From contig NZ_JAHUTT010000020.1 in NCBI RefSeq assembly GCF_019209865.1, positions 1-55,010 on the forward strand: DNA of 55,010 bases, in the 5' to 3' direction. The translations under genes and the position numbers were made by a program. Below, piece by piece: positions 1 through 7,233 of this stretch (its first letter is position 1; each line of letters begins with the position of its first letter). Below the pieces are notes generated by a model. That model saw only the letters and a list, made by a program, of their open reading frames with translations, was not told the origin of the DNA and searched no databases. The DNA is from Shewanella sp. NIFS-20-20. Lineage in GTDB: Bacteria > Pseudomonadota > Gammaproteobacteria > Enterobacterales > Shewanellaceae.

Positions 1-671
1 CTTCACCGGTCAACTTAGCAAAAGGTCAGACTCAGCAGTTAACTGCAACAGCGACATTCAGTGATATGACGTCCTCTGACATCTCTAGCTCAGTGACGTG
101 GACTCCTATCGATACGGCGACGGCTACCGTGTCATCAGCCGGTTTATTGTCTGCGGTTGAGGTGGGTAATACGACCCTCACGGCCACGAAGGATGGCGTG
201 ACCAGTAATACGGTGGATGTGAATGTGTGTGCTGACTTATCGGGGGCGTGTATTGATATCTTTGATACAGGTACAGGTAAGTTATTTACCAATTCACCAT
301 CAAAGGCCTACTTAGACAGCATTGGCGGTAGTGCTACAGACGGTATTTTTAATGAAAATGGAACTTACGGCCCAAGTGGTAATTTCTACCTATTCAACTG
401 GACTAACGCAAATGCACTATGTACTACCTACAACACCCGTAGTCTCGGCGGACGGACAAACTGGCGTGTAGCGACAAGAGACGAGTTAAAAGGGGAGCTA
501 TACGACATATTTGGTAATATGTTTACCGCGCGCGGTTGGCCGACCTTCAACTACTATTGGTCGGCGACTCCTGTTGGTTCTAGCTATTACGTCGTGCTCC
601 TCAACCTTGGCGACGTCGGCAGCACCAATCCGAGCCTCACGAACTACGCATCCTGCGTCTCAAATCCTTAA
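1..671 (+). CDS. DGR target: Ig-like surface protein with variable C-terminal lectin-fold domain (5' partial)
   Basis: The frame is open from the left edge of the window, so the true start lies upstream. The first visible ~75 residues match a bacterial Ig-like (Big_2/BID_2) repeat, with the phrases LAKGQTQQLTATATFSD and TKDGVTSNTV. After a Cys-rich junction (CADLSGACIDIFD) comes a ~130-residue domain resembling Lcl_C/DUF1566 and DGR C-type-lectin-fold domains, with WRVATRDEL, YYWSATP and the C-terminal NYASCVSNP. The last 136 nt before the stop (527-662) are the variable repeat, whose changed codons lie at lectin-face positions. Family knowledge: such proteins are usually surface-displayed ligand binders diversified by a DGR. 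Inference: an adhesin or receptor whose binding face is rewritten. It is followed by a strong hairpin terminator. Confidence 0.9.
   Translation, partial: SPVNLAKGQTQQLTATATFSDMTSSDISSSVTWTPIDTATATVSSAGLLSAVEVGNTTLTATKDGVTSNTVDVNVCADLSGACIDIFDTGTGKLFTNSPSKAYLDSIGGSATDGIFNENGTYGPSGNFYLFNWTNANALCTTYNTRSLGGRTNWRVATRDELKGELYDIFGNMFTARGWPTFNYYWSATPVGSSYYVVLLNLGDVGSTNPSLTNYASCVSNP
527..662 (+). repeat. DGR variable repeat (VR)
   Basis: This 136-nt segment at the 3' end of the surface-protein gene aligns without gaps to 1434-1569. By hand count there are 17 mismatches, all where the template has A (AAC to TTC, TAC, AGC, GTC, CTC, GAC, GGC or ACC; AAT to CTT; GAT to GTT). None of the 96 non-adenine template positions differ. 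Eleven codons are changed. The final 25 nt (638-662) are identical although they contain six adenines, as expected for the initiation-of-mutagenic-homing (IMH) region. The left boundary is the CGCGCGCGG block, beyond which similarity is lost. Confidence 0.97.
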
Positions 672-713
672 AGTTGAGCGTTTAGAGTTTAACGTTTTAA
701 TTTTTAATTTTTG

Positions 714-739
714 AAGTGCCAGAGTTGCATCTGGCACTT
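714..739 (+). terminator. Hairpin after VR: terminator and possible DGR cruciform
   Basis: A perfect 10-bp stem (AAGTGCCAGA / TCTGGCACTT) with a 6-nt loop is followed by TT and an A-rich stretch. It lies 52 nt after the variable repeat. It can serve as the intrinsic terminator of the surface-protein gene. In studied DGRs a hairpin/cruciform just downstream of VR enhances homing, so a dual role is possible. Confidence 0.75.
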
Positions 740-758
740 TTTAAAAGGGGGAAGATAG

Positions 759-1250
759 GTGAATATTGAAAATAAATTAGCATTGGTTGAAAGCAGTCAA
801 CGTATTGTTGGCATAAAAGAGGGGATGTTTGTACGTTTCTATGAGCAATCACTCTTTGGTTGGCAGCAGTGGGTATCTAAACAGGACCAATTACCGACAT
901 TGAAGGTGTTAAGGAAAAAGGTTAAGAAATTGAATGGAAGAGAGGTGTTGTATGGTGGGCTTCCTATAGAATCATTAAAGCAAGCTGGAATTGACATAGG
1001 TACAGAGGCTGTTATTGAGTTAGAAATAATCATCGATTTTTCTGAGTGGGAGTCTTGGAGGCAAGAGCAGCGTGCTCAAATGGACGATATTGAAGAGAAA
1101 TTACCTTGTAACCCTTGTGATGACGATCTGTTAAATCGTCGATATGTTCGATTATTTTTACCCGAAGCAATCGTCAATAAAGTGATGATGACGAAAGCTT
1201 CAAGCTCTTCATCAGATTGGTTGTTGATTGCTGTCAAGCAAGCGATATAA
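759..1250 (+). CDS. MutS-like (domain I) DGR accessory protein
   Basis: A 163-aa protein begins at GTG 759 with a purine-rich RBS (AAAAGGGGGAAG) upstream. Residues ~18-80 resemble the mismatch-recognition domain I of MutS: GMFVRFYEQS parallels the Phe-X-Glu mismatch-wedge segment (GDFYELF), followed by a Lys-rich segment (LRKKVKKLNG) and YGGLPIESL, parallel to the AGIPYHAV segment. No ATPase motifs are present, so it is not a full MutS. I recall MutS-like (MSL) genes reported as accessory genes in some DGRs; the family call is from memory and similarity is modest. It sits between VR and TR on the same strand. A role in template or heteroduplex handling is inference. Alternative: an unrelated hypothetical protein. 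Confidence 0.6.
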   Translation: MNIENKLALVESSQRIVGIKEGMFVRFYEQSLFGWQQWVSKQDQLPTLKVLRKKVKKLNGREVLYGGLPIESLKQAGIDIGTEAVIELEIIIDFSEWESWRQEQRAQMDDIEEKLPCNPCDDDLLNRRYVRLFLPEAIVNKVMMTKASSSSSDWLLIAVKQAI

Positions 1251-1433
1251 CGTTTTAATAAGATGGTTCTCGGAAAATCAACAGGGAACATAGCGACAAT
1301 GTCGTGCTCAGAGAATGTTAACGTTAAGGTGTTAACATGTGGGCCCTGGTATGTTATCGGCATTTATGACCTTATGGGTATTCAAGGGAAGCGAGTCGAA
1401 AGGCAACACTTCGAGTTAAACAATAAATGCAAA

Positions 1434-1569
1434 CGCGCGCGGTTGGCCGACCAACAACAACTATTGGTCGGCGACTCCTGATGGTTCTAACTATTACAAC
1501 GTGAACCTCAACAATGGCAACGTCAACAGCAACAATCCGAGCAACACGAACTACGCATCCTGCGTCTCA
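1434..1569 (+). repeat. DGR template repeat (TR)
   Basis: This is the invariant 136-nt copy of the VR and has the same orientation as the target gene. It is rich in AAC/AAT codons when read in the target frame (NNNYW, YYNVNLNNGNVNSNN), the usual composition that lets adenine mutagenesis sample many residues. By hand count it has 40 adenines, of which 17 differ in VR. It is non-coding in function. Its last 19 nt (1551-1569) are also the antisense of the final codons of the reverse transcriptase gene. The flanks (1251-1433, and the RT 3' region) probably belong to the structured template RNA. Confidence 0.96.
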
Positions 1570-2855
1570 GGCCAACATAAAGTATCCGGAGCCATCTTAT
1601 TAAAGTGAAGACCCTTCTTTATGGTGAAGTGATTGTAATAACAGTTATTGGGTAATAAATAACGTTTAAGTTCGCCAAAATTTTTATGATATATTTGTTT
1701 TCTCAATTGACAATGATTGGCTTGGCTAAGCAGTCCATAATAGCTATTTATCGTTGATTGCATAGCTTTTAGCTGAGTGTAAAGTGGTGCGTAATGGATA
1801 GCATGCTTACTCCATCTCCCTCGACTTGGTCTAGATCTTAAAAAGACACTAATCGCACCAGTGTCTAGAATCGCATTAAAGTAGCGCAAACGCTCTTTCA
1901 ATGATGAAATGGTGGTTTTGCGAACATGTTTATAATGGGGAAATACACGAAATCCCAAGTAATCAAACCCCTCCTCAATAGGTGATAAATGCACCTTTGT
2001 AGGATGTAATTTTAATTGCAGGCGAGAAGTGAGATACCATTCAATATGTTCTTTCCATTCTTGCAATTTTTCAGGCGAATTAGATAAGATAAATAAATCA
2101 TCCATATACCGAACGTACCCCTTAACCTTCAGTGTGTGTTTTATTTCGTGGTCAAGGTTGTTGAGGTAAAAATTACCGAAGAGTTGACTAGTAACGCTAC
2201 CTATGGGCAACCCAACCTGTTCCGTATTGTTAAACTGTAGCTTCTTATGGTGCGGGATTTGGTTAAGTAAGTATTGGTTTCCAGTTCGCTCGTTTTGTAG
2301 CTTCGTGGCATCCTGCTCTATGATCTTTTCTATTAGGTTTGCTAGGCAATATTGGCGCAATGGGCTTAATTTTGAATTGTAAATGAGATTGTGTAGTTGC
2401 GTTAGAAGCTCTCTTTTATTAATGCTATTGAAATAACTGTAAATGTCGAGCTGTAGCCCCCAAGTATGTCGTGGTTGGCGCATTAGTTTTTGAACTTTTG
2501 CAATAGCAGCAAGAGTTCCTTTACCTTTTCTATTGGCATAGGTGTCATCAATGAATTGATTTTCCATAATAGGTGCCAATTGTAGTGCAATCCACATTTG
2601 AGCTATACGATCTCTAAATGCTGGGGCGTATATTTCTCTAAGCTTAGGTTCTGTGATTGCAAAATGATGATAAGGATAAGGTTGATATGTATTAGTTAAT
2701 ATTTCGGTTGACAGCTCATGGCATAGTTTCGGGAACTTTAAAGCGTTAGCAGATTTTTGTTGACTGCTTCCCGAAGCTTTTACACATTGCAGCAACTCTG
2801 CTGCGAGTTGATGGTGATATTTAAGGTTTGAATTTTGAATAAAGAGTTTCGTCAT
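1551..2855 (-). CDS. DGR reverse transcriptase
   Basis: A 434-aa retron/group-II-like reverse transcriptase. Visible motifs are an A-motif LDIYSYF (Asp137), the DGR-specific [VIL]GxxxSQ motif as IGSVTSQ (218-224, replacing the QGxxxSP of group II intron RTs), and the catalytic YMDD at 250-253. A motif E-like segment (FDYLGFRVFP) and a basic C-terminal thumb follow. No maturase or endonuclease domain is present, as usual for DGR RTs. The gene is antisense to the TR and target. Its last codons (ETQDA-stop) are read from the complement of the TR 3' end. Its ATG (2853-2855) overlaps the start of the divergent avd gene by 21 bp. Function: makes adenine-mutagenized cDNA from TR RNA. Confidence 0.95.
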   Translation of the reverse strand: MTKLFIQNSNLKYHHQLAAELLQCVKASGSSQQKSANALKFPKLCHELSTEILTNTYQPYPYHHFAITEPKLREIYAPAFRDRIAQMWIALQLAPIMENQFIDDTYANRKGKGTLAAIAKVQKLMRQPRHTWGLQLDIYSYFNSINKRELLTQLHNLIYNSKLSPLRQYCLANLIEKIIEQDATKLQNERTGNQYLLNQIPHHKKLQFNNTEQVGLPIGSVTSQLFGNFYLNNLDHEIKHTLKVKGYVRYMDDLFILSNSPEKLQEWKEHIEWYLTSRLQLKLHPTKVHLSPIEEGFDYLGFRVFPHYKHVRKTTISSLKERLRYFNAILDTGAISVFLRSRPSRGRWSKHAIHYAPLYTQLKAMQSTINSYYGLLSQANHCQLRKQIYHKNFGELKRYLLPNNCYYNHFTIKKGLHFNKMAPDTLCWPETQDA

Positions 2856-3251
2856 AATCGTCTCTACTATGATTTACAAAAGTTGTACAAATTGTATTGG
2901 AACCAACATCAACACTTACCCAAAGCATTTCGCTTTACAACAGGAGAACAAATCCTCAACGAACTCACGAAGTGTATTCGTTACTCTGTTCAAGCTAATT
3001 TGTACGGAAAATCTCTCGAAGGAATATTGCGAGCCCTAGATTTATTACTAGAACTTAGTGCACTTTTAGAAACCGTACAAAGTTTATTAATGTTAGCTTG
3101 GGAATTAAAATTCTTGCCTCATGGCGCTCTGGTTGCTTTGACTGAACAACTTGGGCATGTATCAAGACAAACTACAGGATGGCGAAAGTGGTTCCAAGGA
3201 AAATCTCTCGAAATAAATGCACCTATTTCTTCTCCAAGTGGGTGCGCTTAG
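2835..3251 (+). CDS. avd: DGR accessory variability determinant (Avd) protein
   Basis: A 138-aa, largely helical basic protein matching the Avd four-helix-bundle family. The hallmark segment LPKAFRFTTGEQIL (28-41) parallels the FPK..RyTLGqrl pattern, followed by helices with ALDLLLEL, LLMLAWELKFL and the C-terminal GRxxGGWxK-like VSRQTTGWRKWF. Family knowledge: Avd forms a barrel-shaped pentamer that binds RT and TR RNA and is required for cDNA synthesis. The frame has only TTG (2835) as a start before the conserved region, with AAGG 8 nt upstream. It is divergent from, and overlaps by 21 bp, the RT start, so the two must use opposing promoters lying in each other's coding regions. Confidence 0.88.
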   Translation: MNKEFRHNRLYYDLQKLYKLYWNQHQHLPKAFRFTTGEQILNELTKCIRYSVQANLYGKSLEGILRALDLLLELSALLETVQSLLMLAWELKFLPHGALVALTEQLGHVSRQTTGWRKWFQGKSLEINAPISSPSGCA

Positions 3252-3384
3252 ATTAGAGCTACTGGCATATTACTATTCAAAAAGACAATAAAACTGCTTG
3301 AGAACTTAGAGCCTTCCTTGGAGAGAAGAGAGCATGGTCGAACTGGTGGCCTAAGAAGGATATTAGAGAGTAAGCGATCCCTGC

Positions 3385-3407
3385 CAGCCCTTATAAATAA
3401 AGGGCTG
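3385..3407. repeat. Hairpin downstream of avd
   Basis: A perfect 8-bp inverted repeat (CAGCCCTT / AAGGGCTG) around the 7-nt loop ATAAATA. No clear T-run follows, so it is a weak terminator at best. It may mark the end of the avd transcript or a DNA structure at the edge of the retroelement. Confidence 0.5.
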
Positions 3408-3417
3408 TAGGCTCACG

Positions 3418-3615
3418 TTGGACTTTTCGCTGAAATGGGCGCAAACCCCCAAATACAGAGGGCGACAAGCCGATTCCGTTCTACACGAAAAAATCTATCA
3501 GCTACGAGTTGTCAACAAGCTGAGTATCAGTGACACAGCCAAACTTACCAATGTCTCAGATCGTACAGTAATACGGGTTGCTAAGAAGTTGGTAAGTGAG
3601 CGTTTAGCGGAGTAA
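3418..3615 (+). pseudogene. Truncated serine-recombinase-type C-terminal HTH remnant
   Basis: The 65 codons from a TTG resemble the C-terminal DNA-binding end of resolvases/invertases: GRQAD..LHEKIYQLR followed by a helix-turn-helix (ISDTAKLTNVSDRTVIRVAK). No catalytic serine domain is found upstream; the frame has a stop at 3394-3396. It is therefore either a relic of a recombinase or a small stand-alone HTH protein. A recombinase remnant beside the DGR would suggest that the segment arrived or was rearranged by a mobile element (inference). Confidence 0.4.
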
Positions 3616-4043
3616 GAAGCTTAGCGTACGTTTTCGTTCCATTGGGCTTCAGACCCCTGAATACGCTAATAAATCCTGTCTCAGGGTAAACGCCATATTT
3701 ACTAACTCGAACAAACTAGGCTTAGGCTGACGGCAATATTAACTAATCCGAATTCAATAAGCACTGCTCAAGCCCCGCCAGATTAATCTGGCTGTCCGGG
3801 GAAATGACTTGGCACAACACATGGTTGAGAGCGCTAAATTTCAATGTTTTGGCTAAATTATCAAGTAATAGACCCGCTAAGTATTGGTTTGAAATTATAA
3901 GGTTAACCATTTAATGTGGGCGTTTTATCCAAAAATAGCATCGGCATTAAAGCGCAATTGATGGTCAGTAGAATGGTAGGGCTAGATGTATTTAATGAGA
4001 TTTTTTGCTAAAATGCTCAAAATTTTTTTGAGAGAAATAAGCC
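3616..4043. other. Gene-free interval with 16-bp palindrome
   Basis: No convincing reading frame is seen. A perfect 16-bp palindrome (GCCAGATTAATCTGGC, 3777-3792) is flanked by CCCCG (3773-3777) and CGGGG (3797-3801), giving an extended imperfect hairpin. AT-rich sequence before 4044 should hold the ppaC promoter. Confidence 0.5.
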
Positions 4044-4964
4044 ATGACTATCTATGTAGTGGGACATAAGATCCCTGATTCTGATTCCATCTGTGGTGCC
4101 ATTGCGTTAGCGTATTTGAAAAATCAAATTGGCGAGCCAGCAGTAGCCACTCGTTTAGGTGATATTTCTCCAGAAACCGCGTTCATTCTTGAACGATTTG
4201 GTTTTGATGCACCTGAATACAAACAGCATTATGCGGGTGAGCAGGTATATATTGTCGATCATTCTGAATTAACCCAAGCTCCCGATGACATTGCCGAAGC
4301 GACGATTGTGGGGATTGTTGATCATCATAAATTAGGTGATCTGACCACATCGACGCCACTAGAGTGTTGGATCCGTCCAGTGGGTTGCAGCAACACTGTC
4401 ATTAAAATGATGTATGACTTTTATGGTGTAGCCATTCCTAAAGATATCGCGGGCATCATGCTATGCGCTATCTTAAGTGATACAGTGATCTTTAAATCTC
4501 CAACCTGTACGACTGCCGATATTCGTTGTGTTGAAGCGTTAGCCGAAATCGCCGGTGTCGAAGATTTTAAAGCCTTGGGCATGGATATGTTCAAAGTAAA
4601 ATCAGCAGTGGAAGGCACGCCGGCTCGTGATCTAGTGATGCGTGATTTTAAAGACTTCAACATGAATGGTAACCTCATCGGTATTGGCCAACTTGAAGTG
4701 ATTGATCTTGCCGTGTTCGATGAAATCAAAGCCGAATTAGAAGCGGACATTGCGTTGCTTAAGCAAGAAGGCCAACGTCACAGTGTGATCTTATTACTGA
4801 CGGATATTATGAAAGAAGGTTCGGAAATGTTGATTATTTCTGATGACCAGCATTTATCCCATAAGGCTTATGGTAAAGCTTCTGAAAATGGCCGCGTGTG
4901 GTTAGAGGGTGTATTAAGCCGTAAGAAGCAAGTCGTACCTCAGCTGCAACTCGCTTTTGCATAA
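4044..4964 (+). CDS. ppaC: Manganese-dependent (family II) inorganic pyrophosphatase
   Basis: A 306-aa DHH-superfamily enzyme that hydrolyses PPi to phosphate in the cytoplasm. Metal ligands are visible in GHKIPDSDS near the N terminus (His8, Asp12, Asp14), a central Asp in YIVDHSE, and the DHH signature VDHHKLGD. The C-terminal substrate-binding SRKKQVVPQL motif is intact. Length matches the family (~305-310). The ATG follows GAGAGAAATAAGCC, a usable RBS. It is a single gene ending at a bidirectional hairpin. Confidence 0.95.
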   Translation: MTIYVVGHKIPDSDSICGAIALAYLKNQIGEPAVATRLGDISPETAFILERFGFDAPEYKQHYAGEQVYIVDHSELTQAPDDIAEATIVGIVDHHKLGDLTTSTPLECWIRPVGCSNTVIKMMYDFYGVAIPKDIAGIMLCAILSDTVIFKSPTCTTADIRCVEALAEIAGVEDFKALGMDMFKVKSAVEGTPARDLVMRDFKDFNMNGNLIGIGQLEVIDLAVFDEIKAELEADIALLKQEGQRHSVILLLTDIMKEGSEMLIISDDQHLSHKAYGKASENGRVWLEGVLSRKKQVVPQLQLAFA

Positions 4965-4979
4965 CTCCTTTGCATCAGC

Positions 4980-5008
4980 AACCAAGCCCTAATCATTAGG
5001 GCTTGGTT
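4980..5008. terminator. Bidirectional hairpin between ppaC and tusE
   Basis: A perfect 13-bp stem (AACCAAGCCCTAA / TTAGGGCTTGGTT) with a 3-nt loop lies between two convergent genes. The T-run is weak on both strands. Confidence 0.75.
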
Positions 5009-5015
5009 AAATAAT

Positions 5016-5354
5016 CTATATACATTTAGCAGGCTTTGGTAAGCCTGCTATTTTTGTGGCTTGCTTTGCAGGCCCCAAAGGGAACAAGGTATAGAGGTAT
5101 TTAGAATTGCCTTTATCTGGACCAAGCGTTTGACCTATGGCTTTAACAAGCACCCTAATGGCGGGGCTGGTATTGTATTCTAGGTAAAAATTCCTCACAA
5201 AATTAACTACCTCCCAATGAGCTGGAGTTAATTCGATATTTTCCTCTGCCGCAATCAACGGGGCTAATGCTTCGCTCCAATCGGATACTTTCTTCAAGTA
5301 ACCTTGATGATCTAATTCAATGGTTACACCATTAAATTCCATAGAATTTACCAT
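5016..5354 (-). CDS. tusE: Sulfurtransferase TusE (DsrC family)
   Basis: A 112-aa DsrC-family carrier of the Tus sulfur relay that passes persulfide from TusBCD to MnmA for 2-thiolation of tRNA wobble uridine. It shows [33 protein letters not shown] and the C-terminal GLPKPAKCI with the conserved penultimate Cys. The start overlaps the tusB stop by a few bases, so translation is probably coupled. An internal ATG (MEFNG) is an alternative start. Last gene of tusDCBE. Confidence 0.93.
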   Translation of the reverse strand: MVNSMEFNGVTIELDHQGYLKKVSDWSEALAPLIAAEENIELTPAHWEVVNFVRNFYLEYNTSPAIRVLVKAIGQTLGPDKGNSKYLYTLFPLGPAKQATKIAGLPKPAKCI

Positions 5355-5629
5355 GTAATTACCTTTTGATGGGTTATCACTAAATCGACCATGTCAGCAT
5401 GATCTATTTGCTGATATTTCGCTAGCGATGAGGCCAAGCCACGAGCGACTAAGTCATCCTTTAACACATAAATTTTAAAGGGGGATAAGGCCATCGCATA
5501 TTGTCTGACCAATAAAGCATTCACTGCATTGGCAGTCAAAAGTACACTATCGCCACGGCGCAGATAGCGTAAACAGGTTTTGAGTGCGCCATCGGCAGCA
5601 GGCGATGTTTGGATATGATGTAAAATCAT
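5348..5629 (-). CDS. tusB: Sulfurtransferase complex subunit TusB
   Basis: A 93-aa DsrH/TusB-like protein starting [10 protein letters not shown], the typical N terminus (M-L-H-x-[IV]-x-x-S). Family role: forms the TusBCD heterohexamer that takes sulfur from TusA and gives it to TusE. The order TusD-TusC-TusB-TusE and the end-to-start overlaps support an operon. Like many TusB proteins it is short. Confidence 0.85.
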   Translation of the reverse strand: MILHHIQTSPAADGALKTCLRYLRRGDSVLLTANAVNALLVRQYAMALSPFKIYVLKDDLVARGLASSLAKYQQIDHADMVDLVITHQKVITW

Positions 5630-5985
5630 TAGTAAACCACCACTTCATCCGCATCGGCTAGCGCCTGAGAAATAACATCTACCGTAACCAGATCGCAGGG
5701 GATGGCTAACGACGTTCTAATCAAGCCATATTCTGCCAATGATGCCTGACATACTAATACCTGCTCGATGTCGTATAAAGGGAACGCTCGTAAGGTGGCT
5801 AAATAATCCCGCTCACCAATCAATGTCGGTTGTTGATCAGGAAGTAAGCTTAAGACACCTTCCCCACAGAAGATAATGCTAACCTCTTGATCGAAACTGG
5901 CACTGAGTAAGGCAAAATCTATGCCTTCTCTGCCGTGAGCACCATCGAATGGCGCTCGTCTAAATACTACGCATAGTTTTTTCAT
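5629..5985 (-). CDS. tusC: Sulfurtransferase complex subunit TusC
   Basis: A DsrF/TusC-like protein of 118 aa from the chosen ATG at 5983-5985 (MKKLCVVFRRAPFDG). An upstream in-frame start at 6003 would run back into tusD and adds six unlike-family residues. Typical segments are GREGIDFALLSASF, IFCGEGVLSLLP and LYDIEQVLVC. It is a structural member of TusBCD. Its stop shares a base with the tusB start. Confidence 0.88.
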   Translation of the reverse strand: MKKLCVVFRRAPFDGAHGREGIDFALLSASFDQEVSIIFCGEGVLSLLPDQQPTLIGERDYLATLRAFPLYDIEQVLVCQASLAEYGLIRTSLAIPCDLVTVDVISQALADADEVVVY

Positions 5986-5987
5986 TA

Positions 5988-6377
5988 TTAAAAATTTACC
6001 CATCGATCAGCGCGTTCAATCCCAGTCACCAATTCTCCAAGGCCGCCCATCACGAAGGGATCGGCGCAATTAAAGTGCTGGTAACCTAGTTCGTTAGCTT
6101 CAGTTTGACTGAGAACCCCCCGGCGCAAACCGGCAGAGACACAATTGATCAGTGCAATCTGATGCTTATCCGCCAAGCCGATCCAGGCTTGATGAAGATT
6201 GAATTCATCTGTTGCCGGCGCTAATAAATTGTTCGAATGACTCACACCATCTTGATAAAAAAACACACAAACTATCTCATGACCTTGCTCGATGGCGGCT
6301 TCAGTGAAGCGATAAGCGTGATAGCCGGCCACATTGCCGTAAACTTTGCCATTCACTTGTATAATTAATTTACTCAT
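5988..6377 (-). CDS. tusD: Sulfurtransferase complex subunit TusD
   Basis: A DsrE/TusD-like protein, 129 aa from ATG 6375-6377 (MSKLIIQVNGKVYG). The longer frame to 6410 would begin inside the terminator hairpin. It contains the conserved active-site region ALINCVSAGLRRGV, whose Cys accepts persulfide from TusA. It is the first gene of tusDCBE, separated from yccA by a terminator, so the Tus operon probably has its own promoter or depends on read-through. Confidence 0.9.
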   Translation of the reverse strand: MSKLIIQVNGKVYGNVAGYHAYRFTEAAIEQGHEIVCVFFYQDGVSHSNNLLAPATDEFNLHQAWIGLADKHQIALINCVSAGLRRGVLSQTEANELGYQHFNCADPFVMGGLGELVTGIERADRWVNF

Positions 6378-6386
6378 AACCCAATA

Positions 6387-6413
6387 AAAAATGGCCCGCG
6401 AACGGGCCATTTT
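6387..6413. terminator. Hairpin terminator after yccA
   Basis: A GC-rich stem (AATGGCCCG / CGGGCCATT) is flanked by A and T runs, so it can act on either strand. It separates yccA from tusD. Confidence 0.8.
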
Positions 6414-6436
6414 ATCCTAGAAACTGATGTTGCGCA

Positions 6437-7096
6437 TTAATCGTCGTTGCTCATACCCAGTAAGTGTAAAATGGCTAAGAACAAGTTTAAGAAATCTAAG
6501 TACAAAGCGACGGTGGCACGAATATAATTAGTTTCACCACCATTCACAATCCGGCTTGTATCATAAAGAATAAATCCGGTCATCAATAATGCGATGGCAG
6601 CATTCATAGCCATAAAGACCATGCTATTACCCAAAAAGATATTAATCACCATCGCGACTATGACGACGATTAAGCCAGCCATTAAAAAACCACGCATGAA
6701 CGAAAAATCTTTCTTGGTAGCAATCGCATAAGCTGAAAGGGCGAAGAATATAGCAGAGGTCAAGCCGAGCGCTTGCATGATCAACTGCGGGCCATTAGCC
6801 ATACCGACATAATGGTTTAGGATGTAACCAAGCGACGCACCTTCCATACCGGTAAAGGCGAACACCCACAATAAACCACTGGCGGTATCGGCTTTACGAA
6901 GCGTCACAAACAGCAGGACTAAGCCACCGATTGATAAGCCAATCGACATTAATGGACTGATGCCCATGGCCATGGCAAAACCAGCACAGAGTGCTGAAAA
7001 AGCTAATGTCATGGCTAACAGCATGTAGGTATTCTTCAGGAGTTTATTAACCTCTAAGGTTGATAAACTGCCACTGTAGACATTTTGTTGATTCAT
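6437..7096 (-). CDS. yccA: BI-1/YccA family inner-membrane protein
   Basis: A 219-aa protein of the Bax-inhibitor-1 family with seven predicted hydrophobic segments and the terminal L-x-I-L-H-L-L-G motif (LFLAILHLLG). In E. coli YccA binds and restrains the FtsH-HflKC protease. I chose ATG 7094-7096 (MNQQNVYSG) because GGAG lies 7 nt upstream; the longer start adds MEST. In E. coli yccA also neighbours tusE, which supports the call. Confidence 0.92.
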   Translation of the reverse strand: MNQQNVYSGSLSTLEVNKLLKNTYMLLAMTLAFSALCAGFAMAMGISPLMSIGLSIGGLVLLFVTLRKADTASGLLWVFAFTGMEGASLGYILNHYVGMANGPQLIMQALGLTSAIFFALSAYAIATKKDFSFMRGFLMAGLIVVIVAMVINIFLGNSMVFMAMNAAIALLMTGFILYDTSRIVNGGETNYIRATVALYLDFLNLFLAILHLLGMSNDD

Positions 7097-7233
7097 GGTG
7101 CTCTCCATCAGCGAGGTAATTCAGGACTAAATGTGTATTATCGAATAGTAAAATAATAACCTAGCCACCGGCTAGGTCAATGCTAGTCTTTGGCAATCAT
7201 TAATAAATTTATGTTAATGCACTAACCAATTCA

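Noticed and set aside
1263..1481. 72-codon frame running into the template repeat
   Set aside because: It crosses the TR, whose role is as template RNA. It has no family similarity and a weak start. The sequence is better explained as TR leader.
1551..2855. Group II intron or retron reverse transcriptase
   Set aside because: The [VIL]GxxxSQ motif, the adjacent TR/VR pair and Avd point to a DGR. No maturase, intron domains or msr/msd structure are seen.
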